A stretch of DNA of 64,000 nucleotides from CALAGB01 sp963713965 (GTDB taxonomy: Bacteria; Chloroflexota; Chloroflexia; Thermomicrobiales; Thermomicrobiaceae). Every line of letters starts with the position of its first letter. The stretch's first letter is position 1. Location of the stretch: assembly GCA_963713965.1 (NCBI GenBank), contig OY970217.1, positions 496,001 through 560,000 on the forward strand, read 5' to 3'. The position numbers and the translations under genes were made by a program. Of this stretch, positions 44,701-52,848 are shown one piece after another. The notes beneath the pieces are model-generated. The model saw only the letters and a program-made list of their open reading frames with translations, had not been told where the DNA came from and did not search any database.

Positions 44701-46120
44701 TACGAACGATAATGTCGGGCGCGCCAAGCTCCAACAGTCGCTTCAAGCGGTTGTTTCGGTTGATGACACGACGATAGAGATCGTTCAAGTCGGATGTCGC
44801 GAAGCGGCCACCGTCGAGCTGCACCATTGGGCGCAGGTCGGGCGGAATGACCGGGAGAGCGGTGAAGATCATCCACTCCGGTCGATTGCCACTGCGACGC
44901 AACGCCTCGACCACCCGCAGTCGCTTTGTTGCCTTCTTGCGCTTCTGACCCGACATGGTCTGGATATCAGAACGCAATGACGACGCGACCTCGTCGAGAT
45001 CCATCTTGGCGACAACGTCATACACAGACTCGGCGCCCATGCTGGCTTGGAACGTTCCAGGCGCCAGGTCGGTCAGTTCACGATATTGCGTTTCGGTCAG
45101 GACCTGCAGCTCTTTGAGATCAGAGATCTGCTTGACCATGCTGTCGGCCTCGGCCTTGAGGGCGCTCTTCTGTTGATCGATCTCAGCCTCGAACTTGCGC
45201 ACCCGCTCGTCGGCGGCGCTCTGAAGCTGATCACGCTCTGCCTCGGCCAGCGCGTTTCCGCTTGTGACGTCGTGCTCGGCCTGAGCCATGATCTCATCAA
45301 GCTCGGCGGAAACGATGTCATTCAAGTTGCTGAGACGATCTTCGTTGACGCTCTCCCCTTCCTTAACAATGGTCTTGTCGTGGAAGGTGATCTCCTCCGG
45401 AGCGGACTCATTCATCAAGCCGTTGAGGCGTTCTCGAATCTCGTCGGCCTCTGCTTGCAGGGCGGAGCGCTGCTCTTCGCGGCGCTGCTCGACTGAGTGC
45501 TCAAGACTGGTAGCACCCTGCTGCAGATTCTCTAGCTCCGACTGAATTTCGCCGGTGATCTCGCCCTTGCGACCGTTGAAGTCGTTGTCGAGCTCTTCCA
45601 TCTCGGCGCCGAGCTCCGCGTGAATCGTTCGGATGAGCTCGTCACGCGCTTCGATGTCGACTTCTGTTACGAGGTACGACGCGAAGTAGAGGACGCGCTC
45701 CAGGTTGCGCGGGGAGATGTCGAGCAACAGCCCGAGGCGGCTCGGCGTTCCCTTGACGTACCAGATGTGGGCAACTGGCGCGGCAAGCTCAATGTGGCCC
45801 ATGCGCTCGCGGCGAACCTTCGAACGCGTGACCTCCACACCGCACTTGTCACAGATCGTCCCGGCATGCCGAACGCGCTTGTACTTTCCGCAATAGCACT
45901 CGAAGTCCTTGGTCGGACCGAAGATGCGCTCGCAGAAAAGTCCGCCGTGCTCCGGCTTCAATGTACGGTAGTTGATCGTCTCCGGCTTGGTGACCTCACC
46001 GTACGACCAGCTCCGAATGGACTCGGGAGATGCAAGGCTGATCCGAATGGCGTCGAAGTTATTGACGTCGAAGACCCTCGCTGAATCTCTGTTCCGAGCG
46101 TTTGCGCTTGCTGTCTGCAT
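41714..46120 (-). CDS. rpoC: DNA-directed RNA polymerase subunit beta'
   Basis: A 1468-residue beta' subunit. The first zinc site has Cys75, 77, 90 and 93. The catalytic magnesium loop NADFDGD is at 638-644. A second cysteine set includes CDAEHGVCQLC near residue 1000. Between the zinc domain and the conserved clamp (about residues 155-345) is a charged coiled-coil-like insertion of about 190 residues, a position where Chloroflexi and Thermus-type enzymes carry lineage-specific inserts. The tail is acidic (SGETGDDNEEGDEEE). It follows rpoB by 21 bases. Confidence 0.98.
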   Translation of the reverse strand: MQTASANARNRDSARVFDVNNFDAIRISLASPESIRSWSYGEVTKPETINYRTLKPEHGGLFCERIFGPTKDFECYCGKYKRVRHAGTICDKCGVEVTRSKVRRERMGHIELAAPVAHIWYVKGTPSRLGLLLDISPRNLERVLYFASYLVTEVDIEARDELIRTIHAELGAEMEELDNDFNGRKGEITGEIQSELENLQQGATSLEHSVEQRREEQRSALQAEADEIRERLNGLMNESAPEEITFHDKTIVKEGESVNEDRLSNLNDIVSAELDEIMAQAEHDVTSGNALAEAERDQLQSAADERVRKFEAEIDQQKSALKAEADSMVKQISDLKELQVLTETQYRELTDLAPGTFQASMGAESVYDVVAKMDLDEVASSLRSDIQTMSGQKRKKATKRLRVVEALRRSGNRPEWMIFTALPVIPPDLRPMVQLDGGRFATSDLNDLYRRVINRNNRLKRLLELGAPDIIVRNEKRMLQEAVDALIDNGRRGRVVSGSGKHKLKSLSDLLKGKQGRFRQNLLGKRVDYSGRSVIVVGPDLKLHQCGLPKRMALELFKPFVMQKLVIHGHAHNIKAAKRLVERVDPHVWDVLEEVIKDYLVLLNRAPTLHRLGIQAFEVKLIEGSAIQLHPLVCAAFNADFDGDQMAVHVPLSESAQHEARERMLSTRNLLDPSDGDPVIAPTLDIVLGCYYMTQPREGAKGEGKIFSRPSEVMLAYQTGVLDVQATIKVMVSNNGSGAQLIETTVGRVILNQEVPSELGYWNETMDRKALRRLIAACYRELGPDATAEMADRLKNVGFAYATRGGLSIALSDVQIPGKKSEIIDAADQRVGEVERQYRRGLITDSERYREVISIWNEARDDLSDAVESELGSDNSLFMMSTSGAKGNINQISQMAGMRGLMLDPRGTIIELPIRSNFREGLSVLEYFISTHGARKGLADTALRTADSGYLTRRLVDVSQDVIISMPDCGTEAGMWVAPNDMPDRDSFEARVMGRTAAAPIIDPETGEVLIDRNVEITEDIVGKVLELNIPRIFIRTSMHCDAEHGVCQLCYGRNLASGRLVDPGEAVGIIAAQSIGEPGTQLTMRTFHTGGVAGEDITTGLPRVEELFEAREPKGKAVIARSSGVLRITEDEHGRRLLLTSEEVVTDEVLIPDGQQISIADGDMVAFGQVLAALPDGNEGKPTTASVDGVAFIDGNRIVIRHEEQDTTEYPVSVSANIRVNDGDHVKVGTQLTDGNLDPQEILETLGGDFVQKYIVDEVQKVYKSQGVVTNDKHIETIVRQMLRKVAVEHPGDTDLLVGELVDRFVFNGINEEIIIEGGEPATAHQVLLGITKASLATDSFLSAASFQETTRVLTEAAIHGKVDYLRGLKENVIIGKLIPAGSGFHNDQRRSLALSDLDRAQIAAMARAREGVAAATIEDVEELISEGHLPPAATAVLDREPDESEPMASIGSGETGDDNEEGDEEE

Positions 46121-46141
46121 AGTTATTTGCTCACCAATTCA

Positions 46142-49100
46142 CTAATCCTCGGTCCGCTCAAAACCACTCAGGTTGATTCGGTCGAGGTTCGTCAACAGGT
46201 CCCGCGAGGTATCCTCGGTGAACTCGATCGTCTGCTCGTCCTCGTTGATGACCTCAATAGAGAGTCCGAGGCTCCGCAGCTCCTTGACGAGCACCTTGAA
46301 CGACTCAGGAACGCCGGCCTCGACGATCGGCTCTCCCTTGACGATCGCCTCATACGTCTTCACGCGGCCGACTACGTCGTCCGACTTGACGGTCAGCATC
46401 TCCTGAAGGATGTGCGCCGCGCCATAAGCTTCGAGCGCCCAGACCTCCATCTCACCGAATCGCTGACCACCGAACTGCGCCTTACCACCCAGCGGCTGCT
46501 GCGTGACCAGCGAGTACGGGCCTGTCGATCGGGCGTGGATCTTATCCTCAACCAGGTGCGCCAGCTTCAGCATGTAGATGACGCCGACCGTTACCGGTCG
46601 ATCGAACATCTCCCCGGTTCGGCCGTCGTAGAGCTGAACCTTACCGTCAAGCGGCAGCTGTGCCTCGGAGAGGAGTGATCGGATTTCATCCTCGGTCGCA
46701 CCATCAAAGACCGGCGTCGCGATCTTCATGCCGAGTGCTTCGGCGGCCCAGCCGAGATGCGTCTCGAGCACCTGACCAATGTTCATGCGCGACGGAACGC
46801 CGATCGGATTCAGGATGATGTCGACTGGCGTGCCATCCGGCAGGTAGGGCATGTCCTCAACCGGAAGAATCCGGGAGATGACTCCCTTGTTGCCGTGACG
46901 ACCAGCCATCTTGTCGCCTTCGGAGATCTTCCGCTTCTGCGCGATGCTGACGCGGACCATCTCGTTGACGCCGGCCGGAAGCTCGTGATCGGTTCCCTCT
47001 TCCCGCTTGAAGCGTTTGACATCGATGATCTTGCCGTGAACGCCGTGCGGGACGCGCAGGCTCGTGTCCTTCACCTCGCGCGCCTTCTCACCGAAGATCG
47101 CGCGAAGGAGTCGCTCTTCCGCCGAAAGCTCGGTCTCACCACGAGGTGTGACCTTGCCGACCAGAATGTCGTTTGGCCGAACCTCGGCACCGATGCGGAT
47201 CACGCCGTTCTCGTCTAGATTGGCCAGGCTGTCCTCGCCAACGTTCGGAATGTCGCGCGTGATCTCTTCCGGCCCGAGTTTCGTGTCTCGAGCCTCGGTC
47301 TCGTACTTCTCAATATGGATGGACGTGTAAACGTCTTCCCGAACCAAGCGCTCAGAGAGCAGGATGGCGTCTTCGAAGTTGCCACCCTCCCAGGACATGA
47401 AGGCCACCAGCACGTTCTGCCCGAGCGCGAGCTCGCCCTGATCGGTGCTGGAGCTATCGGCGATGATCATGTCCGGCTCAACCCGCTGTCCCTTGGTGAC
47501 GATCGGGCGCTGATTGATACAGGTGTCCTGGTTCGAGCGGACGAACTTCTGCATGTTGTAGACGTGCTCGTCGCCCTCGTCTTCCTTAACATTGATCTGC
47601 CGCCCGGTGACGTGCGTCACGGTTCCGGATTTTTTGGCAACTACGACCTGACCGGAGTCGCGAGCGGCGAGGTACTCGACACCCGTGCCGACCACCGGCG
47701 AGCTCGGACGCAGCAATGGCACTGCCTGACGCTGCATGTTGGCACCCATCAAGGCACGGTTGGCATCGTCGTGCTCCAGGAATGGGATGAGCGCCGCCGC
47801 CACCGAAACCACCTGCTTCGGCGAAACGTCCATGTAGTCGATGCGATCCGGCGGCTCGGCCACAAAACGCTCACCGCGGCGAGCGGAAATCCGGTCAAGT
47901 TCGAAGCGCGCGCCGTCGTCGAGCGGCGTATTGGCCTGAGCGATGGTGAATTGCTCTTCACGATCCGCGGCCAGGTACTCGATCTCATCACTCACGAATG
48001 GAACGACACGAATCGTCTGGACATCCGCCTTGACGATCTTCTCGATCGTCGACTCGTCCAGCACCGTGCCGGCCGCAACGATCGTCTTGCCGTCTTTCGC
48101 TGATGCGACGTCGTCTCGAACGACTTGGCCAACCAGCAACCCACCGTCCTGCTGCATGTTGATCGTCTTGTAGACCCGGCGGTACGGCGTCTCGATGAAG
48201 CCATAGTGGTTGATACGGCCGTACGTCGCGAGCGAGCCCATAAGTCCGATGTTCGGACCTTCCGGCGTCTCGATCGGGCAAATGCGGCCGTAGTGCGAGT
48301 GGTGCACGTCACGAACGTCGAAACCAGCACGATCGCGGCTCAGACCACCAGGACCAAGGGCCGAGAGTCGCCGTTTGTGCGTCAACTCGGCGAGCGGGTT
48401 CGTCTGATCCATGAATTGCGACAGTTGATGTCCGCCGAAGAATTCGCGCACGGCAGCCATCACTGGACGCGTCGTGCTGATCAGCCCGTTCGGCGTGACC
48501 GTCTCGATGTCCTGAATAGTCATGCGCTCGCGAATGCCGCGCTCCAGGCGCTGCAAGCCGGTGCGCACGTGCATCTGGATCAGTTCGCCCACGGAGCGAA
48601 TGCGCCGGTTGCCCAGGTGATCGATGTCATCCGACTGATCTTGACCGTTGTTGACTCGGATCATTGTGCGGACGATCTCGATGAGGTCCTCACGCGTCAG
48701 GACGCGTGTGTCGAGGCCAATGTCAAGAGCCAGTCGCTTGTTCAGCTTGTAGCGTCCCACGCGGGCAAGGTCGTAACGCCTCGGATTGAAGAAGAGTCCT
48801 TCAAGAAGAGATGACGCGTTGTCCTTCGTCGGTGGATCGCCAGGTCGGAGTCGACGATACAGCTCGACCTGCGCCTCTTCGACGCTTCGAGTCGGATCGC
48901 GCTCGAGCGTACTGTCGATGTAGTGATGTTCGGGATCGTCCATGTCCGCGAAGAGCTCGCGGATCTCGTCGTCTTCGGCAAATCCGATGGCGCGCAGAAG
49001 AATAGTGGCCGGTAGCTTTCTTTTGCGATCGACCTTCACAGATAGAATATTGCGGTTCGAGGTTTCGAACTCGAGCCATGCGCCGCGGCTCGGGATCAGC

Positions 49101-49621
49101 TTGGCACTGCAGAGCGGCCTGCCCGTAGTCGGATCATCAGACAATTCAAAGTAGACGCCCGGCGATCGCACTAACTGCGAGACAACGACGCGCTCGGCGC
49201 CATTGATGAGGAAGGTCCCATCAGGCGTCATGATCGGGAAATCGCCAAGGAAGACGTCGCTTTCCTTGACTTCGCCAGTATCGCGAATCACGAGACGCAC
49301 GCGAATGCGGAGCGGCGCCGCATACGTCATGTCGCGCTCACGACAGATTTCCTCAGTGGCGCGCGGCTCATCGAACCGGTGCTCGAGGAAATGCAGTTCC
49401 ATCTTCCCGTTGTAATCGACGATCGGGGAGATTTCTTCCAGGAGTTCCCGCAGGCCTTCGGTTTTGAACCAATCGAACGATTCACTTTGGAGCCGAACGA
49501 GATTCGGCATCTCCAGAACCGTCGAGATTCTGGAATACGAACGGCGACCGATGCCCAGGTTCGAAAGAACCTGACGCCCGTCAGTGGGGGCGGCGCGCTG
49601 GTCACGGAGAGTTACGGCCAT
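46142..49621 (-). CDS. rpoB: DNA-directed RNA polymerase subunit beta
   Basis: A 1159-residue beta subunit. The rifampicin region reads SQFMDQTNPLAELTHKRRLSALGPGG, with the usual Gln, Asp, His and Ser residues of the sensitive form. Other motifs are GRICPIETPEGPNIGL, EGGNFEDAILLSERLV, KMAGRHGNKGV and the end GGKAQFGGQRFGEMEVWALEAYGAA. AAGGAG seven bases before the ATG at 49621 selects it over a start 30 bases upstream. A consensus promoter lies about 230 bases upstream. Confidence 0.98.
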   Translation of the reverse strand: MAVTLRDQRAAPTDGRQVLSNLGIGRRSYSRISTVLEMPNLVRLQSESFDWFKTEGLRELLEEISPIVDYNGKMELHFLEHRFDEPRATEEICRERDMTYAAPLRIRVRLVIRDTGEVKESDVFLGDFPIMTPDGTFLINGAERVVVSQLVRSPGVYFELSDDPTTGRPLCSAKLIPSRGAWLEFETSNRNILSVKVDRKRKLPATILLRAIGFAEDDEIRELFADMDDPEHHYIDSTLERDPTRSVEEAQVELYRRLRPGDPPTKDNASSLLEGLFFNPRRYDLARVGRYKLNKRLALDIGLDTRVLTREDLIEIVRTMIRVNNGQDQSDDIDHLGNRRIRSVGELIQMHVRTGLQRLERGIRERMTIQDIETVTPNGLISTTRPVMAAVREFFGGHQLSQFMDQTNPLAELTHKRRLSALGPGGLSRDRAGFDVRDVHHSHYGRICPIETPEGPNIGLMGSLATYGRINHYGFIETPYRRVYKTINMQQDGGLLVGQVVRDDVASAKDGKTIVAAGTVLDESTIEKIVKADVQTIRVVPFVSDEIEYLAADREEQFTIAQANTPLDDGARFELDRISARRGERFVAEPPDRIDYMDVSPKQVVSVAAALIPFLEHDDANRALMGANMQRQAVPLLRPSSPVVGTGVEYLAARDSGQVVVAKKSGTVTHVTGRQINVKEDEGDEHVYNMQKFVRSNQDTCINQRPIVTKGQRVEPDMIIADSSSTDQGELALGQNVLVAFMSWEGGNFEDAILLSERLVREDVYTSIHIEKYETEARDTKLGPEEITRDIPNVGEDSLANLDENGVIRIGAEVRPNDILVGKVTPRGETELSAEERLLRAIFGEKAREVKDTSLRVPHGVHGKIIDVKRFKREEGTDHELPAGVNEMVRVSIAQKRKISEGDKMAGRHGNKGVISRILPVEDMPYLPDGTPVDIILNPIGVPSRMNIGQVLETHLGWAAEALGMKIATPVFDGATEDEIRSLLSEAQLPLDGKVQLYDGRTGEMFDRPVTVGVIYMLKLAHLVEDKIHARSTGPYSLVTQQPLGGKAQFGGQRFGEMEVWALEAYGAAHILQEMLTVKSDDVVGRVKTYEAIVKGEPIVEAGVPESFKVLVKELRSLGLSIEVINEDEQTIEFTEDTSRDLLTNLDRINLSGFERTED

Positions 49622-49744
49622 GCGCTTCTCCTTATATAATGTGGGGCACAAACGATTCAGCCCACCGCCGGGATCACATCAAGACGGTGGAGGTGTTGAG
49701 CGTCGAATTGGCGTCTGGACTGCTCGCCGGGTAAATGGAAATAG

Positions 49745-49770
49745 CGGGAAGGCAATAACTACCCCTCCCG
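49745..49770 (-). other. Hairpin in the rpoB leader
   Basis: CGGGAAGG (49745-49752) pairs with CCCTCCCG (49763-49770), an 8-bp stem with one G-U pair and a 10-base loop, inside the approximately 225-base leader of rpoB. No T run follows. Its role is unknown; a leader of this size in rpoB suggests control at the RNA level. Confidence 0.5.
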
Positions 49771-49851
49771 AAGGCCCATATCGTTCGGAATCCGTCCGTG
49801 CGTCTTCATTCACATCCGAAGGTTCGAGCAACTACCCATCAGCAAACGTGT

Positions 49852-49880
49852 AGTATACGCCTCGAACAAACCGATGTCAA
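49852..49880 (-). promoter_or_regulatory. Promoter of rpoBC
   Basis: On the minus strand TTGACA (49875-49880) and TATACT (49852-49857) are separated by exactly 17 bases, one mismatch from the housekeeping consensus. Transcription would start near 49845, giving a leader of about 225 bases. The whole non-coding stretch 49622-50305 contains this leader, the promoter and the AraC relic. Confidence 0.87.
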
Positions 49881-49970
49881 GGCGAATTTCGTCCCCGCCC
49901 CAACGCTCCAATCGGATCTCGATTGCGCAGAAACTGCTCGCTTTTCAAGTCCATTTGAACGTTGACCGGG

Positions 49971-50108
49971 TCATCGATCGCTGCCTTCCGGCGAACTGCA
50001 CATGCGACGCCAGCCTCCGGGCGAGAATCCGTGAACCTTCCCGAACGTTCGGCTGAAATGGAACGAGTCCTGGAATCCAAGCTCACGGTAGACCGCATCA
50101 AACGCAGG
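49971..50108 (-). pseudogene. Relic of an AraC-family regulator (C-terminal helix-turn-helix)
   Basis: On the minus strand a 45-codon frame between a TGA at 50109-50111 and a TGA at 49971-49973 reads AFDAVYRELGFQDSFHFSRTF, then GKVHGFSPGGWRRM. This is the second helix-turn-helix and closing motif of AraC/XylS regulators (GF-x-D-x-x-x-F-S-R-x-F-x-x-x-x-G-x-S-P-x-x-x-R). The first helix-turn-helix and the rest of the gene are absent in all frames upstream, and there is no start codon, so it is a decayed fragment. Confidence 0.75.
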
Positions 50109-50305
50109 TCAACGTGTACGAATTTCGGCGTCCGACAAGAAACGGTCCGTGCACGGGCCTCATCCACCCGCGAGCAGACAACCCATTCGTCACGGTTTTT
50201 GGCTCCGGGCTTGGTCGCGTATGAATCCACATGCTAACCTCATCACGTTCATCGTCGACGTTTGCGCCCGGACCTCGTGACCGCGGGCGTGAAAGGCAGT
50301 CAGTC

Positions 50306-50890
50306 ATGCAATCGACGGCTCGCGTCCGGTCAACCCGGGAAGAGCGCATCATCCTGGGAGTCGATCGCGCCATCTATCACATCGCTCGCCATTGGATGTG
50401 GCTGCTGAATACGGTCGGCGTCATCTTCGTCGCCTTGCCACTCCTCGCTCCAGTCCTAATGGCGGACGGCCATCGTACGCTGGCCAACACGATCTACCGT
50501 CCATTCCACCTGATCTGCCATCAGCTGCCTGAGCGTAGCTTCCATATCATGGGCTACAAAATGGCTTACTGTGAGCGGGACTTCGCCATCTATGCTGGAC
50601 TCCTAATCCTCGGTCTCGTATACGGCGCGTCGAGCCGCAAGCTCCGGCCGGCGACGTTGAAAGAGCTCGGCATCTTCTGCATCCCGATCGCCGTGGACGG
50701 ATTCACGCAGCTATTCGGATGGCGTGAGAGCACCTGGGAGCTTCGCGTCATCACGGGGTCCATTTTCGCAGTCGGGGTCGCGTGGCTCGCCTTCCCACGG
50801 CTCGAGTTCGGCTTTCGTGAGATCGTTTCGACCGTGGAGTCGCGCTTCGAGCGGCTTGCTCTCGAAGGCCGAGTAGCTCCTCTGCGGTGA
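50306..50890 (+). CDS. DUF2085 membrane protein
   Basis: A 194-residue membrane protein of the DUF2085 family with about four to five hydrophobic segments. The hallmark CHQLPERSF is at 71-79 and CERDFAIYAGLLILGL at 89-104; the usual second cysteine of the CxRC motif is Asp here. GAAAGG nine bases before the ATG at 50306 supports this start over an in-frame start 75 bases earlier. The function is unknown. It precedes coaBC by 29 bases and may be co-transcribed. Confidence 0.85.
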   Translation: MQSTARVRSTREERIILGVDRAIYHIARHWMWLLNTVGVIFVALPLLAPVLMADGHRTLANTIYRPFHLICHQLPERSFHIMGYKMAYCERDFAIYAGLLILGLVYGASSRKLRPATLKELGIFCIPIAVDGFTQLFGWRESTWELRVITGSIFAVGVAWLAFPRLEFGFREIVSTVESRFERLALEGRVAPLR

Positions 50891-50919
50891 GTTCGAATCC
50901 TCTCTCGGCTGGAGCATAA

Positions 50920-52116
50920 ATGAGCCGGTTGCTCAATGGTAAACACGTCGTTCTGGGTGTTTCCGGCGGGATCGCCGCGTATAAGGCGATCGAGCTAGCG
51001 CGCGACTTGACGCTGGCCGGTGCACTCGTCGATGTCATGCTCACGCAGTCGACTCTCGAGTTCGTGAAACCACTCCCTTTTCAGACACTCACCCAACGCA
51101 AGGTCTACACGCAGGTTTTCGAACCATGGACCGACGAACTGCACGGGCACATCAGCATGGCCGAGCGCGCCGACGTCATGCTTGTGGCGCCGGCAACGGC
51201 CGACATGATCGCCAAGCTCGCGCACGGCCTGGCTGACGACATGCTCACGGTGAGCGCCCTGGCCTGTACCGCGCCGCTGATCGTCGCTCCGGCGATGGAC
51301 CACAACATGTATTTGCACCCGGCAACGCAGGAGAATCTCAGGATTCTGCGCCAACGAGGCGTCCGTATCATCGGGCCGGAACAGGGAGCGCTCGCGTCCG
51401 GAGCAATCGGTTATGGTCGGCTCGTTCCAATACCGCGGCTCGTGGATGCCGTTCGCCTGGCAGCAGCGACATCAGGTCGGCTGAGTGGTCGGCGTGTCGT
51501 CGTGAGTGCGGGACCAACACGAGAGAAGATCGATCCAATTCGTTATGTCACGAATCGCTCGAGTGGCAAGATGGGTTACGCCATCGCCGAGGCTTTTCTC
51601 GACGAAGGCGCGTTTGTGACACTCGTGAGTGGAGCAACTGCGCTCCCCCCTCCCAATGAGGCAACATTCGTGTCGGTCGAGAGCGCCGAGGAGATGTATC
51701 TCGCGGTGGATGACGCGGTGCGTGGCGCCGAAATCTTAGTCATGGCCGCCGCAGTAGCCGATTACCGGCCGCGACAGGTCGCCGAGCACAAGATCAAGAA
51801 ATCTGAGGCGGATCTGGTGATCGAGATGGAGCGAACGCGAGACATCCTGGCCAGCGTCCATCAACCTGGACTGATCAAAGTGGGCTTCGCCGCCGAGACT
51901 GAGCAGCTATTGGAATCAGCTCGAGACAAGCTGTCTCGGAAGTCACTCGACATGATCGTTGCGAATATCGGACCGGAAACGATGGGAAGCGACATGAGCC
52001 GCGCGTTCTTCATCAGACGTGAATCTGATCCAGAAGAGCTTCCTCAGATGAGCAAGACCAGCCTCGCCGAGGCGATCGTCGATCGGGTTGTCGCGTTGGT
52101 CGAATCACGCGCGTGA
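50920..52116 (+). CDS. coaBC: Bifunctional phosphopantothenoylcysteine decarboxylase / phosphopantothenate-cysteine ligase
   Basis: A 398-residue enzyme for two steps of coenzyme A synthesis. The FMN-dependent CoaC half (1-185) has VSGGIAAYKAIELAR, catalytic His77 in HGHISMAERAD and Asn129 in PAMDHNMY. The CoaB half has SAGPTREKIDPIRYVTNRSSGKMG (about 196-219) and KVGFAAET. In the substrate-clamp motif the cysteine of enteric Dfp is Ser160 (LASGAIGYGRL), as in several other phyla. The next gene overlaps its stop by 4 bases. Confidence 0.95.
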   Translation: MSRLLNGKHVVLGVSGGIAAYKAIELARDLTLAGALVDVMLTQSTLEFVKPLPFQTLTQRKVYTQVFEPWTDELHGHISMAERADVMLVAPATADMIAKLAHGLADDMLTVSALACTAPLIVAPAMDHNMYLHPATQENLRILRQRGVRIIGPEQGALASGAIGYGRLVPIPRLVDAVRLAAATSGRLSGRRVVVSAGPTREKIDPIRYVTNRSSGKMGYAIAEAFLDEGAFVTLVSGATALPPPNEATFVSVESAEEMYLAVDDAVRGAEILVMAAAVADYRPRQVAEHKIKKSEADLVIEMERTRDILASVHQPGLIKVGFAAETEQLLESARDKLSRKSLDMIVANIGPETMGSDMSRAFFIRRESDPEELPQMSKTSLAEAIVDRVVALVESRA

Positions 52117-52493
52117 GCCAGGTCAGACCCCCCCGGACCCGACAGAGCAAACACCGTCCGGAGACGATCAACATCTTGCGCGCCGTCCTGATCAACGCCG
52201 GAACGCTCGTGGTGACCGGCCTCCTGCTTCGCATCGCCATTTTGATTAGCGTCCCAACCACCACCGAGCGCGGACTGCACGTGATCGAGCGACTGACGCT
52301 TCCTGCTGTCTGGCCGTTTCAACGTATTCCGCCCCTGGCTCACCAGATTGTCCGCGAACTGACGGTTGCTGACGTCCTCGTTCTGACGGCCGTCATCGTG
52401 GCCTGGATCGTTGCGCTGGGCATCGTGGCCGGGTGGGAGCACGAGGAACAGCGGCAACGTCCGGGTACGTCGGAAACAGGGCTCAGACCGTAG
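52113..52493 (+). CDS. Small membrane protein, possibly YggT-like
   Basis: A 126-residue protein with two clear transmembrane helices (about 24-47 and 88-110) joined by ERLTLPAVWPFQRIPPLAHQIV, a layout reminiscent of YggT family proteins with their proline-rich loop. The ends are charged and cytoplasmic. GTG start overlapping the coaBC TGA by 4 bases, so it is coupled to coaBC. The family call is an inference from layout; the function is unknown. Confidence 0.65.
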   Translation: MSQVRPPRTRQSKHRPETINILRAVLINAGTLVVTGLLLRIAILISVPTTTERGLHVIERLTLPAVWPFQRIPPLAHQIVRELTVADVLVLTAVIVAWIVALGIVAGWEHEEQRQRPGTSETGLRP

Positions 52494-52587
52494 TCCGACA
52501 CCACATGTTAAACTGATATCCACTCATCTCGCTCCGCACGCGGCGTCACGTACGTAGCGGCAGGAGTTGTGCGCGTAGCGTGAACAG

Positions 52588-52611
52588 GGACCGTCGCCAC
52601 TTTGGCGGTCC
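52588..52611 (+). other. Hairpin upstream of the 38-residue membrane peptide gene
   Basis: GGACCG (52588-52593) pairs with CGGTCC (52606-52611) in the 163-base gap between the coaBC operon and the small gene at 52657. Only a weak T content follows. It may be the operon terminator or part of a leader. The rest of the gap has no clear promoter. Confidence 0.4.
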
Positions 52612-52656
52612 GTTGAATCCATAGTCGGCAATCCGAACTGAGCGAAGGGATGGTCA

Positions 52657-52773
52657 ATGACCAAGAATCTCGTGCGCGGGATCCTGAACCTTATCCTGGC
52701 GGCCGCCGCTACCTGGCTCTCGAACTACATCGTGGAGCGGGTGTTCGGGCCCGATGAAATCGAGGCGGACTAA
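52657..52773 (+). CDS. 38-residue single-helix membrane peptide
   Basis: ATG at 52657 to TAA at 52771-52773, preceded by GAAGGGA about 6 bases upstream. The product begins MTKNLVRGILNLILAAAATW and ends VERVFGPDEIEAD: a basic N-terminus, one hydrophobic helix (about 5-27) and an acidic tail, so it is likely a small inner-membrane protein with its C-terminus in either compartment. It is separated from the baeRF gene by 75 bases on the same strand. I know no family for it. The strong ribosome site, compact membrane signature and position support it being real. Confidence 0.6.
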   Translation: MTKNLVRGILNLILAAAATWLSNYIVERVFGPDEIEAD

Positions 52774-52848
52774 AGACCGGACTCAGTTCCTCTTCAACGT
52801 CAATTCGAGTCATGCCGCCGTCAGCATCCGAGTTTGAGAGGTATTCAC

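Noticed and set aside
50041..50052. Palindrome CCGAACGTTCGG as an operator for rpoB
   Set aside because: It falls within the AraC-derived coding relic and about 160 bases upstream of the promoter; nothing supports a regulator binding it.
50885..50915. A GTTCGAATCC string resembling a tRNA T-loop
   Set aside because: The flanking bases do not form a 5-bp T-stem and no acceptor, D or anticodon arm can be folded; it spans the DUF2085 stop codon.
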